Of a stretch of DNA of 64,000 nucleotides, positions 26,667-35,639 are shown piece by piece. This stretch comes from Alteromonas sp. LMIT006. GTDB lineage: Bacteria > Pseudomonadota > Gammaproteobacteria > Enterobacterales > Alteromonadaceae. The position numbers and the translations under genes are program-made. Each line of letters begins with the position of its first letter. The stretch's first letter is position 1. The stretch spans positions 868,001 through 932,000 of the forward strand of contig NZ_CP101291.1 in the NCBI RefSeq assembly GCF_024300645.1, in the 5' to 3' direction. The notes beneath the pieces were generated by a model. That model made no database searches. It saw only the letters and a program-made list of their open reading frames with translations, and was not told where the DNA came from.

Positions 26667-29147
26667 ATGTTTGCTCGTATTACAAACATGCGAAAGACAC
26701 AACTCCCAAGACAACTTCAAGACTGGTTTTCCAGCAAAGGCTGGGCGCTTCGCGACTATCAAGTCCACATGCTTAAGCAAGCGAGTGACAACCGCTCTAC
26801 CTTATTGGTTGCTCCCACTGGTGCGGGTAAGACCTTATCTGGTTTTTTGCCGACTCTGTGCGAACTCATTGAGGCACCGATGCAGGGTTTGCACACTCTT
26901 TATATCTCGCCATTAAAGGCACTCACGCATGATATTCAACGCAACTTATTGGCGCCCATTGATGCGATGGACGTGGATATTACCGTGGAAACGCGCACCG
27001 GCGATACGCCGAGCCACAAACGCCAACGTCAGCGCAAGAAACCGCCCAATATCTTACTCACAACGCCTGAATCCTTGATGTTGCTCTTGTCCTATGCCGA
27101 TGCGAAACAGATGTTTCGCCATTTGCGAACAGTGATCATTGATGAAGCGCATTCACTCGCGGCAAACAAACGCGGTGATTTTACAACGCTTGCGTTGGCC
27201 AGATTATCTGTACTGAAATCAGATTATCGTCGTGTTGGGCTTTCTGCGACGGTGGCAGAAGCAGAAGTGTTAGCGGCTTGGCTTGGGCCAAGTGGTGAGC
27301 CAGTGGATGTGCATCGCGTGGCCAATGTGGTGAAACCACAGGTCAAATTAATGCACACGACCGCTGATATTCCGTATGGCGGGCACATGGCTACGTATGC
27401 GGTGGCCGACATTTATCGAGAAATCAGCCAAGCCAACACATCGTTAGTGTTCGTGAATACGCGAGCTCAAGCGGAGCTGATTTTTCAATCTTTGTGGGAA
27501 ATTAACGAGCAAGGGTTACCTATCGCGATATACCATGGTGCGTTGGCCAAAGAACAACGTCATAAAGTCGAAAATATGATGGGGCAGGGTCTGATTCGCT
27601 CGGTGGTGTGTACCTCAGCCTTGGAGCTTGGCATCGATTGGGGCAATGTGGATTTGGTCTTGCAGGTTGGCGCACCCAAAGGGGTTGCCCGTTTATTGCA
27701 ACGCATTGGTCGATCTAATCATACGTTAGATGAACCAAGTAAAGCGTTATTAGTACCTGGCAATCGATTTGAAGCGCTGGAAGCGTTGAGTGCGATAGAT
27801 GCTATTGAACACAATCAGATGGATCATGAGCCATATCATGAAGGCGCGTTGGATATCATTCCGCAGTTTATCATGAACTGCGCCATTGCTGGCCCCGTTG
27901 CTCCTGAGGAAATCTACCAGCAGGTATTACTAGCGACACCGTATGGTGGCTTAGAACGTCACACCTTCATGCAACTATGGCAATTCACGATTGACGGCGG
28001 TTATGCCCTGAGTCATTACGATCGCTATCATAGGCTTGTAAAGCGCGAGGATGGATTATTTGAGCCAGCGTCAAAGCGCGTCACGTTAAGACATCGGCAA
28101 AATATTGGCACCATCGTCGAGGCGGGGCGTTTGAAAGTTAAACGCTTGCGTCGTGCGCATACTGGCAAAATCATCGGTGAGATTGAGGAGTATTTTGCTC
28201 AACAACTTGTGCCAGGAGATACCTTTTTATTTGCGGGAGAATGCTTGGTCTTCGATACCATCAAAGACATGTGTGTAGAGGCCTATCCGGGCAAAGGCAA
28301 AGAGCCCAAGATTCCAAGTTTTGTGGGTGGACAAATGCCGTTGTCGAGTTTTTTGGCCGATGCGGTGAGGTTGCTATTAGCTGAGCCGCATCGCTGGGTT
28401 GATTTACCCATACAAGTTAGGGAATGGTTGGATTTACAAGCGGAGTTTTCGGCAATTCCACAGCTAGGCAAAATCATGATCGAACATTTTCCTTATCGCC
28501 AAGCCCAGTACACTTTGATTTATACCTTTGAGGGGCGCAAAGCCAATCAAGCGTTAGGCATGCTCATCACTAAGCGCATGGAAAAACTCAAACTGCAACC
28601 TCTGAGTTTCAGTATTAATGATTACGGATTATCTATTTGTTCATTAAAAGTGATTGATGAGGCACAAATGTTATCCTTGTTTCATCCAGATATTTTGGGA
28701 GACGAACTGGCCGATTGGATGCTCTCTTCGCCGATGCTCAAACGCTCGTTTCGCCATGTAGCCATGGTCAGTGGGCTGACTGAACAAAACCATCATGCTA
28801 CGCGCAAAACGATGAAGCAGGTCACATTTTCGACCGATTTGATTTATGACACGCTGCGCGAGCACGATCCAGATCATATTTTGTTAAAAGTCACGCAGCA
28901 AGACGCTGAAAGAGAACTGCTGGATTTACAGCGTCTAACCGATTTGCTCATCCGGTATGTGGGTAAAATTGATTTCATCGAGTTGCCAAAAGTCTCCCCG
29001 ATGGCCATTCCAATTGTGCTCAATGTTCGAGCGGAGATCATCAAAGGTTCAGGCCGAGAGGCCTTGCTAGAACATGCTACCTTATATGATGAAGCAGAGT
29101 CTATGTTAGCAGAAGTGCGAGAAATGCTAGCAAATGCCTCGTTATGA
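26667..29147 (+). CDS. DNA-ligase-associated DEXH-box helicase (Lhr-Core type)
   Basis: The 826-residue superfamily 2 helicase has motif I APTGAGKTLSGFLP, Ia YISPLKALTHDIQ, Ib TTPESLMLLL, II IIDEAHSLA and III LSATVAEAE. It continues with IV SLVFVNTRAQAE, V TSALELGIDWGNVDLV and VI QRIGRSNH. A winged-helix and Lhr-type C-terminal region follows. It lacks the extra 600-residue tail of E. coli Lhr, which marks it as Lhr-Core. Such proteins are 3'-5' DNA translocases that unwind RNA:DNA hybrids. Its usual partners here are the ligase and exonuclease at 20189-22815 and the phosphoesterase at 30631-31347. The start at ATG 26667 is uncertain; a second ATG at 26688 is possible, and neither has a clear ribosome site. 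Confidence 0.92.
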   Translation: MFARITNMRKTQLPRQLQDWFSSKGWALRDYQVHMLKQASDNRSTLLVAPTGAGKTLSGFLPTLCELIEAPMQGLHTLYISPLKALTHDIQRNLLAPIDAMDVDITVETRTGDTPSHKRQRQRKKPPNILLTTPESLMLLLSYADAKQMFRHLRTVIIDEAHSLAANKRGDFTTLALARLSVLKSDYRRVGLSATVAEAEVLAAWLGPSGEPVDVHRVANVVKPQVKLMHTTADIPYGGHMATYAVADIYREISQANTSLVFVNTRAQAELIFQSLWEINEQGLPIAIYHGALAKEQRHKVENMMGQGLIRSVVCTSALELGIDWGNVDLVLQVGAPKGVARLLQRIGRSNHTLDEPSKALLVPGNRFEALEALSAIDAIEHNQMDHEPYHEGALDIIPQFIMNCAIAGPVAPEEIYQQVLLATPYGGLERHTFMQLWQFTIDGGYALSHYDRYHRLVKREDGLFEPASKRVTLRHRQNIGTIVEAGRLKVKRLRRAHTGKIIGEIEEYFAQQLVPGDTFLFAGECLVFDTIKDMCVEAYPGKGKEPKIPSFVGGQMPLSSFLADAVRLLLAEPHRWVDLPIQVREWLDLQAEFSAIPQLGKIMIEHFPYRQAQYTLIYTFEGRKANQALGMLITKRMEKLKLQPLSFSINDYGLSICSLKVIDEAQMLSLFHPDILGDELADWMLSSPMLKRSFRHVAMVSGLTEQNHHATRKTMKQVTFSTDLIYDTLREHDPDHILLKVTQQDAERELLDLQRLTDLLIRYVGKIDFIELPKVSPMAIPIVLNVRAEIIKGSGREALLEHATLYDEAESMLAEVREMLANASL

Positions 29148-29240
29148 TCCCGGTATATTTAGGTTAAATAGGTTATAAGATATGCGTTGCATCCTCTTTC
29201 AGATCCTCTACAATCCGAACAACTATTATTAGACCAAGGT

Positions 29241-30641
29241 ATGAAGTTGGCTATGGCATTTGTGATCCTCAATCTTATTTTATTTGCTGTCGTATGTATG
29301 GTGTTACGTCATTTAGCAAAGTGCGAAGCAAGCTTATCCAAACGCGTATTCACTGCATTAATCGTGGGAGCCTTGGGAGGAGCTTTGATGCAAGCTATCT
29401 TTGGCAACGACAGTACAATAGTAGTCCACACGCTGGAATGGTCAAATGCGGTTGGCAGTGGTTATGTCGCACTCCTCAAAATGATCATCATGCCATTGGT
29501 TTTGATTTCAATGCTTGCTGCCGTCGTAGAGATGGACCGAATCAGCTCCTTAGGCAAATATGGTGGCGTGATTTTATTTGTCCTGATTGGTACCACAGCC
29601 ATCGCTGCATTGGTGGGAATCGGTGTGGCAAATATGTTTGGTTTGTCTGCCGATGGGTTAACACAAGGTGCGCGTGAATTAGCTCGTGTAGATGTGCTGA
29701 TTGAACGGCAAGACGCGGTTTCAGAGCTGTCATTGCCTGCCATTTTGGTCAGTTTTATTCCACAAAATATCTTTGCAGATTTGGCGGGGATGAGAAAAAC
29801 ATCGATCATTGCCGTGGTTATTTTTGGGGTATTATTGGGGATAGCGGGCTTAAAGTTAGTTGCAGAAGATCCAGAGCAAGGCCTTCGTTTTCGCAGTTTT
29901 GTCAAATCCGCTCAGACTTTGATTATGCGTTTAGTCAAAATGGTGATTGAGTTTACGCCTTATGGTGTATTGGCATTGATGTTCAAAGTCGGCGCAAGCT
30001 CCAGTCTGGCAGATATTGTGGACCTGCTCATGTTTATTATCGCCTCCTATGTGGCAATCTTGATCATGTTCTTGATTCACGGTGGTTTGCTATTGCTTAA
30101 CGGCATGAACCCCAAGCTGTTTTTTCAAAAAGTATTGCCGGTATTAACTTTTGCGTTTAGCTCCAGAAGTTCTGCGGCGACTATTCCACTTAATGTTGAG
30201 ACGCAAGTAAACCAACTCAAAGTGAAGCCCGTCATCGCAAATCTGTCTGCGTCACTGGGCGCAACCATCGGTCAAAATGGCTGTGCAGGCATTTATCCAG
30301 CAATGCTTGCGGTGATGATTGCACCAAGTGTCGGCATTGATCCAAGTCAGCCCATGTTTATTTTGAGCCTGGTTGGGATCATCATTGTGAGTTCATTTGG
30401 CGTGGCCGGAGTGGGCGGTGGTGCGACTTTTGCTGCATTAATAGTATTACCAGCGATGGGCTTACCGGTGGCGCTGGCGGCGCTTCTGATATCCATTGAG
30501 CCGTTAATTGATATGGCGCGAACGGCGCTTAATGTGAATGGCGCAATGACTGCAGGAGTGATAACGCACAAACGTACCTCTGATTCAGATGCCCTCAACT
30601 TGCAAGATACAACCAAGCAACCCAATAGATATGACGTCTGA
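29241..30641 (+). CDS. tcyP: L-cystine:cation symporter of the DAACS family (TcyP-like)
   Basis: The protein (466 residues from ATG 29241) is a dicarboxylate/amino acid:cation symporter closely similar in wording to E. coli TcyP (YdjN). It has VGSGYVALLKMIIMPLV, NMFGLSADGLTQGA, SFIPQNIFADL, VLTFAFSSRSSAATIPLNVE, GATIGQNGCAGIYPAMLA, GVGGGATFAALIVLPAMGLP and SIEPLIDMARTALNVNG. TcyP imports L-cystine, a sulfur source. An in-frame TTG at 29187 would add 18 residues; the ATG fits the family N-terminus better. It lies between two genes of the DNA-repair cluster, and its 3' end overlaps the next gene by 11 bases. Confidence 0.88.
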   Translation: MKLAMAFVILNLILFAVVCMVLRHLAKCEASLSKRVFTALIVGALGGALMQAIFGNDSTIVVHTLEWSNAVGSGYVALLKMIIMPLVLISMLAAVVEMDRISSLGKYGGVILFVLIGTTAIAALVGIGVANMFGLSADGLTQGARELARVDVLIERQDAVSELSLPAILVSFIPQNIFADLAGMRKTSIIAVVIFGVLLGIAGLKLVAEDPEQGLRFRSFVKSAQTLIMRLVKMVIEFTPYGVLALMFKVGASSSLADIVDLLMFIIASYVAILIMFLIHGGLLLLNGMNPKLFFQKVLPVLTFAFSSRSSAATIPLNVETQVNQLKVKPVIANLSASLGATIGQNGCAGIYPAMLAVMIAPSVGIDPSQPMFILSLVGIIIVSSFGVAGVGGGATFAALIVLPAMGLPVALAALLISIEPLIDMARTALNVNGAMTAGVITHKRTSDSDALNLQDTTKQPNRYDV

Positions 30642-31347
30642 GAAGATTGAAAGATTACTCAACGATAATACCGCCTCCCTTTTTCGTTTTGCGAATAAGA
30701 TTTGGCTCGCGGATGGTCTTGGCGCTCTGTACTTACCGGAGATCCATTTGTTGGTGGTATCGGATCTGCATTTTGGCAAAGGCAGTTTTCTCAAACAGCA
30801 TGGTCACCCCTTACCGACTTATGACACAATTGCCACCATTGAGTTGATTGAGAAACTGCTAGAGCGCTATCAACCTATCACAGTGTTGTGTTTGGGGGAT
30901 AGCTTTCACGATGTGCGAGTTGGAGAGCGCTTATCTAATGCTGAAGCGATGGCCATTCGCGCCATGATAGAGCAGGTACAACAATGGATCTGGGTGTTGG
31001 GCAATCACGATCCAGACATTCCAGCGGGTTTTGCTGGAGAGCAAGTCAGCATATGGGAATATGAAGATATTGTGTTTACGCATGAGCCTCTCACTGACAC
31101 GGGTTTAGCCAATTATCAGATCATGGGACACTTTCATCCCAAATTAACCCATTCAATAAAGCGTCAGCAAATGACCGGCAAGTGTTTTATCGCAAGTATG
31201 CACGAGCTCATCATGCCGTCATTAGGCGTTTATACTGGGGGGTTATCAGTAGATGATCCGGTATATGAGGAGGTTTTTACCACTTCGGCAAATCAAACCG
31301 TATTGTGCTATCAAGAAAAAGCGTTTTTGTTGCTCTTAAACAAATAA
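30631..31347 (+). CDS. DNA-ligase-associated metallophosphoesterase (MPE/PdeM type)
   Basis: The 238-residue binuclear metallophosphoesterase has all motifs in order: VVSDLHFGKGSFL (DxH), CLGDSFHD (GD), VLGNHDPD (GNHD), FTHEP and MGHFHPK (GHxH). It belongs to the family linked to bacterial ATP-dependent ligases; the P. putida member is a manganese-dependent DNA endonuclease/phosphodiesterase. The ATG at 30631 overlaps the tcyP stop by 11 bases, so it appears translationally coupled to a transport gene rather than to the other repair genes. An earlier in-frame start at 30589 lies inside tcyP. Confidence 0.9.
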   Translation: MTSEKIERLLNDNTASLFRFANKIWLADGLGALYLPEIHLLVVSDLHFGKGSFLKQHGHPLPTYDTIATIELIEKLLERYQPITVLCLGDSFHDVRVGERLSNAEAMAIRAMIEQVQQWIWVLGNHDPDIPAGFAGEQVSIWEYEDIVFTHEPLTDTGLANYQIMGHFHPKLTHSIKRQQMTGKCFIASMHELIMPSLGVYTGGLSVDDPVYEEVFTTSANQTVLCYQEKAFLLLLNK

Positions 31348-31432
31348 TCACTTCAGCAATCTCTCATTTTTCTCAAATCAATACAATTGCGTCAGAGCAT
31401 GCAGGCATTTAAACAGCCTTAGTATAAGAGGT

Positions 31433-31468
31433 CTGACACTTAGCGCCTAGAGTGAAGGCGCTTGTCAG
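31433..31468. repeat. Long imperfect hairpin between MPE and aguB
   Basis: CTGACA, a 3-base bulge, and AGCGCCT (31433-31448) pair with AGGCGCT and TGTCAG (31456-31468) around the 7-base loop AGAGTGA. That is 13 base pairs with one bulge. No T run follows in either direction, so it is not a standard terminator. It lies in the 159-base convergent gap between MPE and aguB, which holds no gene. Confidence 0.55.
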
Positions 31469-31506
31469 GTGATGTTGGTGCGCTGGGGTGAAGCTTGACA
31501 GTAACC

Positions 31507-32397
31507 CTAGTCGCGCCATCTTTTTGTTAGGTCAGCGTAATCATCAATTCTACGGTCACGGAAATACGGCCACCAGCGCTTAACTTGCTCACTGCGAGCG
31601 AGGTCGACTTCAACCAACAAGTTTTCCGGAGTGTCGTGAGAGGCTTTGGCTAAGATTTCGCCTTGAGGTCCGGCGACAAAACTCAATCCCCAAAAATCTA
31701 TGCCGCTTTGACCATGCGGTGCGGTCTCAAATCCGGTTCGGTTTGCTACTACCACCGGTACGTTGTTCGCCACAGCATGGGCACGTTGGATCGTAAACCA
31801 CGCATCCTGTTGTCGAGCTTGCTCATCGGTTGAATCGTTGCGATCCCAACCAATTGCCGTGGGATAGAATAAAATCTGTGCACCAGCCATCGCCATTAAC
31901 CGCGCGGCCTCTGGATACCATTGATCCCAACACACTAGTACTCCAAGTTTACCAATGGAGGTTTCGATTGGAGTGAAGCCAAGATCACCTGGAGTAAAAT
32001 AAAACTTTTCATAAAACCCAGGATCATCTGGGATATGCATTTTGCGATAAATGCCTGCAATGTCAGCACTACAATCGTAAACAACGGCTGTGTTGTGATA
32101 AAGCCCAGTGGCGCGCTTTTCAAACATGGATGTAATCAGCACAATGTTGAGCTCGGCGGCTAAGGCACCAAAAAAAAGATGACCTTCGCCTTCAATCGGC
32201 TCGGCCAAATCAAACACATCCACTTCTTCAGTCTGACAAAAATACAAGGTGCTGTGTAGCTCTTGGAGCAGGATGCATTGTGCCCCGTCTTTGGCAAGTG
32301 CTCTGATCTGCGCGGCAGATTCCGCCCAGTTTTGCTGTTTATCGTTGCCACTGATGGCTTGTTGAACGACGCCGATTTTGACTGTCTGTGCGCTCAT
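31507..32397 (-). CDS. aguB: N-carbamoylputrescine amidase AguB
   Basis: AguB hydrolyses N-carbamoylputrescine to putrescine, carbon dioxide and ammonia. The 296-residue nitrilase-family protein has the Glu-Lys-Cys triad: LLQELHSTLYF, YRKMHIPDDPGFYEKFYF and GVLVCWDQWYPEAARLM. The YEKFYFTPGD and WFTIQRAHAVANNVPVV segments are typical of the AguB branch. It lies 12 bases after aguA, so the two act in sequence: agmatine to N-carbamoylputrescine to putrescine. Confidence 0.95.
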   Translation of the reverse strand: MSAQTVKIGVVQQAISGNDKQQNWAESAAQIRALAKDGAQCILLQELHSTLYFCQTEEVDVFDLAEPIEGEGHLFFGALAAELNIVLITSMFEKRATGLYHNTAVVYDCSADIAGIYRKMHIPDDPGFYEKFYFTPGDLGFTPIETSIGKLGVLVCWDQWYPEAARLMAMAGAQILFYPTAIGWDRNDSTDEQARQQDAWFTIQRAHAVANNVPVVVANRTGFETAPHGQSGIDFWGLSFVAGPQGEILAKASHDTPENLLVEVDLARSEQVKRWWPYFRDRRIDDYADLTKRWRD

Positions 32398-32409
32398 GTT
32401 TTTGATCTC

Positions 32410-33432
32410 TTAAACAAATAGGTTGTTGTGTAATACACCTGTCGGCACTTGCATCGAAATACAATGCAAACTGCCATACTGCTCGACTAATACCAAGCAA
32501 TCAATTGGGACAATATCATAGTTTGGATAGGCTTTGGCTAGTTGTGCTTGAGCCAGTTCATCCTCTGGTTGTTGATACACAGGTGCGAGGACTGCGCCAT
32601 TGAGAATTAAAAAATTCGCATAGGAAGCGGGTAAGCGCTCACCATCTTTGGCACGTACGTCAGGCAGAGGTAAGTCGATAATCTCATGTTTGGGAAAATG
32701 GTGCTGCAATTCAGCGCCAAGAGCATGCAATCCGCTAAAATGAGGGTCAGTTGGACGATTTTCACAGCCTTGATAAATGATCCCTAGATGCGGTGTGAAT
32801 CGAGCCAAGGTATCAATATGACCATCAGTATCATCCCCTGCCAAATGGCCATGCTCAAGTATCACCGTGCGACTGGCACCCAGTACATCAGCAAAATATT
32901 GCTCATACTGTTCCACACTCATATCACCGTTACGCTTTGGGTTACTGAGACAAAACAAGGTACTTAACAAGGTACCATCAGCATCAATTTCTAACGCACC
33001 GCCTTCCACAACACACTGTTCGCTATACAAGGGGATCTGTAACAAATCAGCAAGGTATTTGATGTTAACTTGATTGTCCTGAGTGGCGTTGAATTTTTGC
33101 CCCCAGCCATTAAATTCAAATTCCAATGCGTGTTTGCGCTTGGGATCCTGCGCATCAGCTAGAGTCAAAAAACCATAATCACGCACCCAGGTGTCATTGT
33201 ATTTCGCCACAATGATATGCACGTCTGCATTGTCATGGTATAGGGAATTGACGTGTTCTATCTCACTCGGATCGCACAGTAACAAGACCTTAGCGTTGCG
33301 CTTGATTATCTCAGTAATGATCTCTTGATAGGTTGATTGCGCCCGAGCTAACCATGCCGCCCAATCGGTATCTCGGTGCGGCCAAGCAAGAATGACAGCT
33401 TCTTGTTCGACCCATTCTGGAAGTAATCTCAT
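32410..33432 (-). CDS. aguA: Agmatine deiminase AguA
   Basis: AguA converts agmatine to N-carbamoylputrescine and ammonia. The 340-residue guanidine-group-modifying enzyme has ESVILAWPH-like start QEAVILAWPHRDTDW, NDTWVRDYGFL, VVEGGALEIDADG, the active-site GHLAGDDTDGHIDTLARF and the catalytic cysteine in GSLHCISMQVP near the C-terminus. It begins 15 bases after folM and is followed by aguB 12 bases later, which indicates a folM-aguA-aguB operon on the minus strand. Confidence 0.95.
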   Translation of the reverse strand: MRLLPEWVEQEAVILAWPHRDTDWAAWLARAQSTYQEIITEIIKRNAKVLLLCDPSEIEHVNSLYHDNADVHIIVAKYNDTWVRDYGFLTLADAQDPKRKHALEFEFNGWGQKFNATQDNQVNIKYLADLLQIPLYSEQCVVEGGALEIDADGTLLSTLFCLSNPKRNGDMSVEQYEQYFADVLGASRTVILEHGHLAGDDTDGHIDTLARFTPHLGIIYQGCENRPTDPHFSGLHALGAELQHHFPKHEIIDLPLPDVRAKDGERLPASYANFLILNGAVLAPVYQQPEDELAQAQLAKAYPNYDIVPIDCLVLVEQYGSLHCISMQVPTGVLHNNLFV

Positions 33433-33447
33433 GTGTTATGCAAACCG

Positions 33448-34155
33448 TTATTTTAAATGTCTACCGCCGTCTAGGTGCATAGTTTGACCTGTAACGAAAT
33501 CACTGGCAAATAAAAAATTCATCGCTTTGACCGCCTCACCGGCACCAGGGCAGATTTCGAGTAAAGATTTTTTGAGAGATCGCGCTTTGTACTCATCGCT
33601 ATCGTGTTCGTTAAACATGAGTAATGCAGGTGCAATAGAATTTACTTTTACTTGTGGCGCTAAGGCCTGGGCAAAGGAAAGTGTTAGATTGTGTAACGCG
33701 GCTTTTGAAGCAGAATAGGCGATGTGTTTACTCGACCCTTTGGTTTGCACATAATCCGTCATGTGTATGATATCTGCGCCAGTGGGGTGGGCTAAAAGCA
33801 ATTTTTTAAGGCCTAAGTTGAGCTGATAGGGCGCGCTGACATGCACCTGCATCATCTTGTTTAGCAGTGCTGGATAATCATCCGTATGTTTTTCGGCATC
33901 CCAACCAGAGGCGTTGTGAATAATAGCGCGTAATGACTCACAAGTTTGACTGATGTGCTGAATGAGCGTGGTGATATCTTCGTTGCGAGCAAAATCGCAC
34001 CGTACCGTCTCAGCACCGGCTTGACGCAACTCCTCTAGAGCCGGGCGTTCACTGCGGTATGTAACAATAACTCGAAAACTTTGTGCCAATAAATCAAGGG
34101 CCATGGCAAGTCCCAGCCGTTGCGCACCGCCAGTAATGAGGATTGTGTCTGTCAT
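33448..34155 (-). CDS. folM: Dihydromonapterin reductase FolM (short-chain dehydrogenase)
   Basis: FolM reduces dihydromonapterin to tetrahydromonapterin, the cofactor for phenylalanine hydroxylase in some bacteria, and can act as a second dihydrofolate reductase. The 235-residue protein has the nucleotide-binding start ILITGGAQRLGLAMA, IIHNASGWDAE (NAS motif) and the active-site YSASK (HIAYSASKAAL). It ends with VTGQTMHLDGGRHL. ATG 34155 follows AAAGGAAGTAGAT; the open frame to 34194 has no ribosome site. It is divergent from folE, the first enzyme of pterin synthesis, which supports the FolM assignment over a generic SDR. Confidence 0.83.
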   Translation of the reverse strand: MTDTILITGGAQRLGLAMALDLLAQSFRVIVTYRSERPALEELRQAGAETVRCDFARNEDITTLIQHISQTCESLRAIIHNASGWDAEKHTDDYPALLNKMMQVHVSAPYQLNLGLKKLLLAHPTGADIIHMTDYVQTKGSSKHIAYSASKAALHNLTLSFAQALAPQVKVNSIAPALLMFNEHDSDEYKARSLKKSLLEICPGAGEAVKAMNFLFASDFVTGQTMHLDGGRHLK

Positions 34156-34250
34156 ATCTACTTCCTTTAACTTTATATAATGCGATAAATACACGCCATC
34201 ACATATGATGCGTTATGTAATGGGTTAGTGTATACTATGCAGGTTGCTTG

Positions 34251-34274
34251 TAATATAGATACGTATCTATATTA
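34251..34274. promoter_or_regulatory. Perfect 24-bp palindrome between folM and folE
   Basis: Bases 34251-34262 (TAATATAGATAC) are followed directly by their exact reverse complement (34263-34274). The site is in the 203-base divergent gap between folM (start 34155) and folE (start 34359). Perfect symmetry over 24 bases suggests a dimeric regulator that controls pterin synthesis and perhaps the agmatine operon as well. It does not match the MetJ box (AGACGTCT repeats) or a Zur box that I know. The core GATACGTATC has no assigned regulator from this reading. Confidence 0.7.
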
Positions 34275-34358
34275 ACAAAGGTTATTTTTATTTTTACTAA
34301 ACCAAAATAGCGATTTGTTCCGTATATAGCGGTACAAATACAAAAATGGAACATTCAA

Positions 34359-35045
34359 ATGTTAGCAAAAGAAGCAGTTGTGGTTCGTGATGGAGTAGAA
34401 CTCGCGATTACAAAAGAAGCTGCCCTTGTCAGACAAGCCCTGATTGACGCTGGCCTTGAAACCCCAATGGTTGAAAACGGTTTGTCAGACGAGCAAAAAC
34501 GCACTCAGATTCAACAGCACATGACCCAAATCATGGACGTCCTCGGCTTGGATCTGGAAGACGACAGTTTGTGTGATACGCCTAAACGTATCGCCAAAAT
34601 GTATGTGGATGAGATATTTTCTGGTTTAGACTATCGCAAATTCCCTAAAATCACTCAGATCGAAAACAAGATGTCGATCGAGCAACCTGTGCAAGTAACC
34701 GATATTTCCCTCACCAGCACTTGCGAGCATCATTTTGTGACGATCGATGGCACAGCATCCGTTGCTTACATTCCTAAACAAACTGTCATTGGGTTGTCCA
34801 AAATTAATCGCTTAGTGGCGTTTTTCGCCCAGCGGCCGCAAGTCCAAGAACGTCTGACGCAACAGGTCATGGTGGCCTTGCAAGCACTTACTGGCACACA
34901 AGATGTGGCGGTTTCAATCAATGCCACGCACTATTGCGTGAAAGCTCGTGGTATCAAAGACAGCAACTCATACACTAAAACATCCTCTCTGGGTGGCGTA
35001 TTCTTGTCCGACCCGGAGATGCGTCGAGAGTTCTTTGAAGCGTAA
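34359..35045 (+). CDS. folE: GTP cyclohydrolase I FolE
   Basis: FolE converts GTP to dihydroneopterin triphosphate, the first step toward folate and monapterin. The 228-residue protein has [20 protein letters not shown], the zinc-site [13 protein letters not shown] (Cys and His ligands) and [25 protein letters not shown] and the second zinc cysteine in HYCVKARGI follow. It is the zinc-dependent type IA enzyme. The first 35 residues are an extension. It is divergent from folM with a palindromic site between them. Confidence 0.96.
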   Translation: MLAKEAVVVRDGVELAITKEAALVRQALIDAGLETPMVENGLSDEQKRTQIQQHMTQIMDVLGLDLEDDSLCDTPKRIAKMYVDEIFSGLDYRKFPKITQIENKMSIEQPVQVTDISLTSTCEHHFVTIDGTASVAYIPKQTVIGLSKINRLVAFFAQRPQVQERLTQQVMVALQALTGTQDVAVSINATHYCVKARGIKDSNSYTKTSSLGGVFLSDPEMRREFFEA

Positions 35046-35063
35046 CACCGTTCAATACAGACG

Positions 35064-35573
35064 ATGCGCTTAATTCCTTTATTATTACTTTTATTTCTTT
35101 CGGCATGCACCAGTGTGCCGGAAGGCATCACGCCGGTGCAAAATTTTGATAAATCTCGGTATCTAGGTACTTGGTATGAGATTGCTCGTCTTGATCATTC
35201 ATTTGAACGGGGGTTAGAGCAAATCAGTGCAACCTACACAGTGCGAGAGGATGGTGGAATCGACGTGCTTAATCGCGGATTTCATGTTGTCGATGGTGTC
35301 TGGAATGAAGCTATTGGCAAAGCGTATTTTGTTGATTCAGAGGATGTGGGGCATCTTAAAGTGTCGTTTTTTGGCCCGTTTTACGCAAGCTACGTCATTA
35401 TGGCACTTGACCCAGATTACCAGTGGGCGCTCGTGACAGGGCCGAATCGTGATTATTTTTGGATTTTGTCGCGTACCCCATCTTTATCAGAAACTACGCT
35501 GATAATGCTACTTGAACAAGCTAAACATAAAGGCTATCCCGTGCAAGAGCTGATATACGTGCACCACGATTGA
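35064..35573 (+). CDS. blc: Outer-membrane lipoprotein lipocalin Blc
   Basis: Blc is a bacterial lipocalin thought to bind lysophospholipids at the outer membrane. The 169-residue precursor has a lipoprotein signal with lipobox LSAC (Cys15). The mature sequence has the lipocalin start YLGTWYEIARLDHSFERGL, then ISATYTVREDGGIDVLNRGF, YVIMALDPDYQWALVTGPNRDYFWILSR and the closing helix. Position +2 after the cysteine is Thr, not Asp, so transport to the outer membrane is expected. The gene starts 18 bases after folE and may be co-transcribed. The nearby OlsF-like lipid gene is on the other strand. Confidence 0.93.
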   Translation: MRLIPLLLLLFLSACTSVPEGITPVQNFDKSRYLGTWYEIARLDHSFERGLEQISATYTVREDGGIDVLNRGFHVVDGVWNEAIGKAYFVDSEDVGHLKVSFFGPFYASYVIMALDPDYQWALVTGPNRDYFWILSRTPSLSETTLIMLLEQAKHKGYPVQELIYVHHD

Positions 35574-35639
35574 AATATTCTTGGCACAAGCAAGGTCTAG
35601 GTGTTAGTCTAAACATGAGACTGATAAATAAGGATTTGC

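Noticed and set aside
34251-34274. folE palindrome as a MetJ or Zur site
   Set aside because: No AGACGTCT repeats and no Zur-type core are present.
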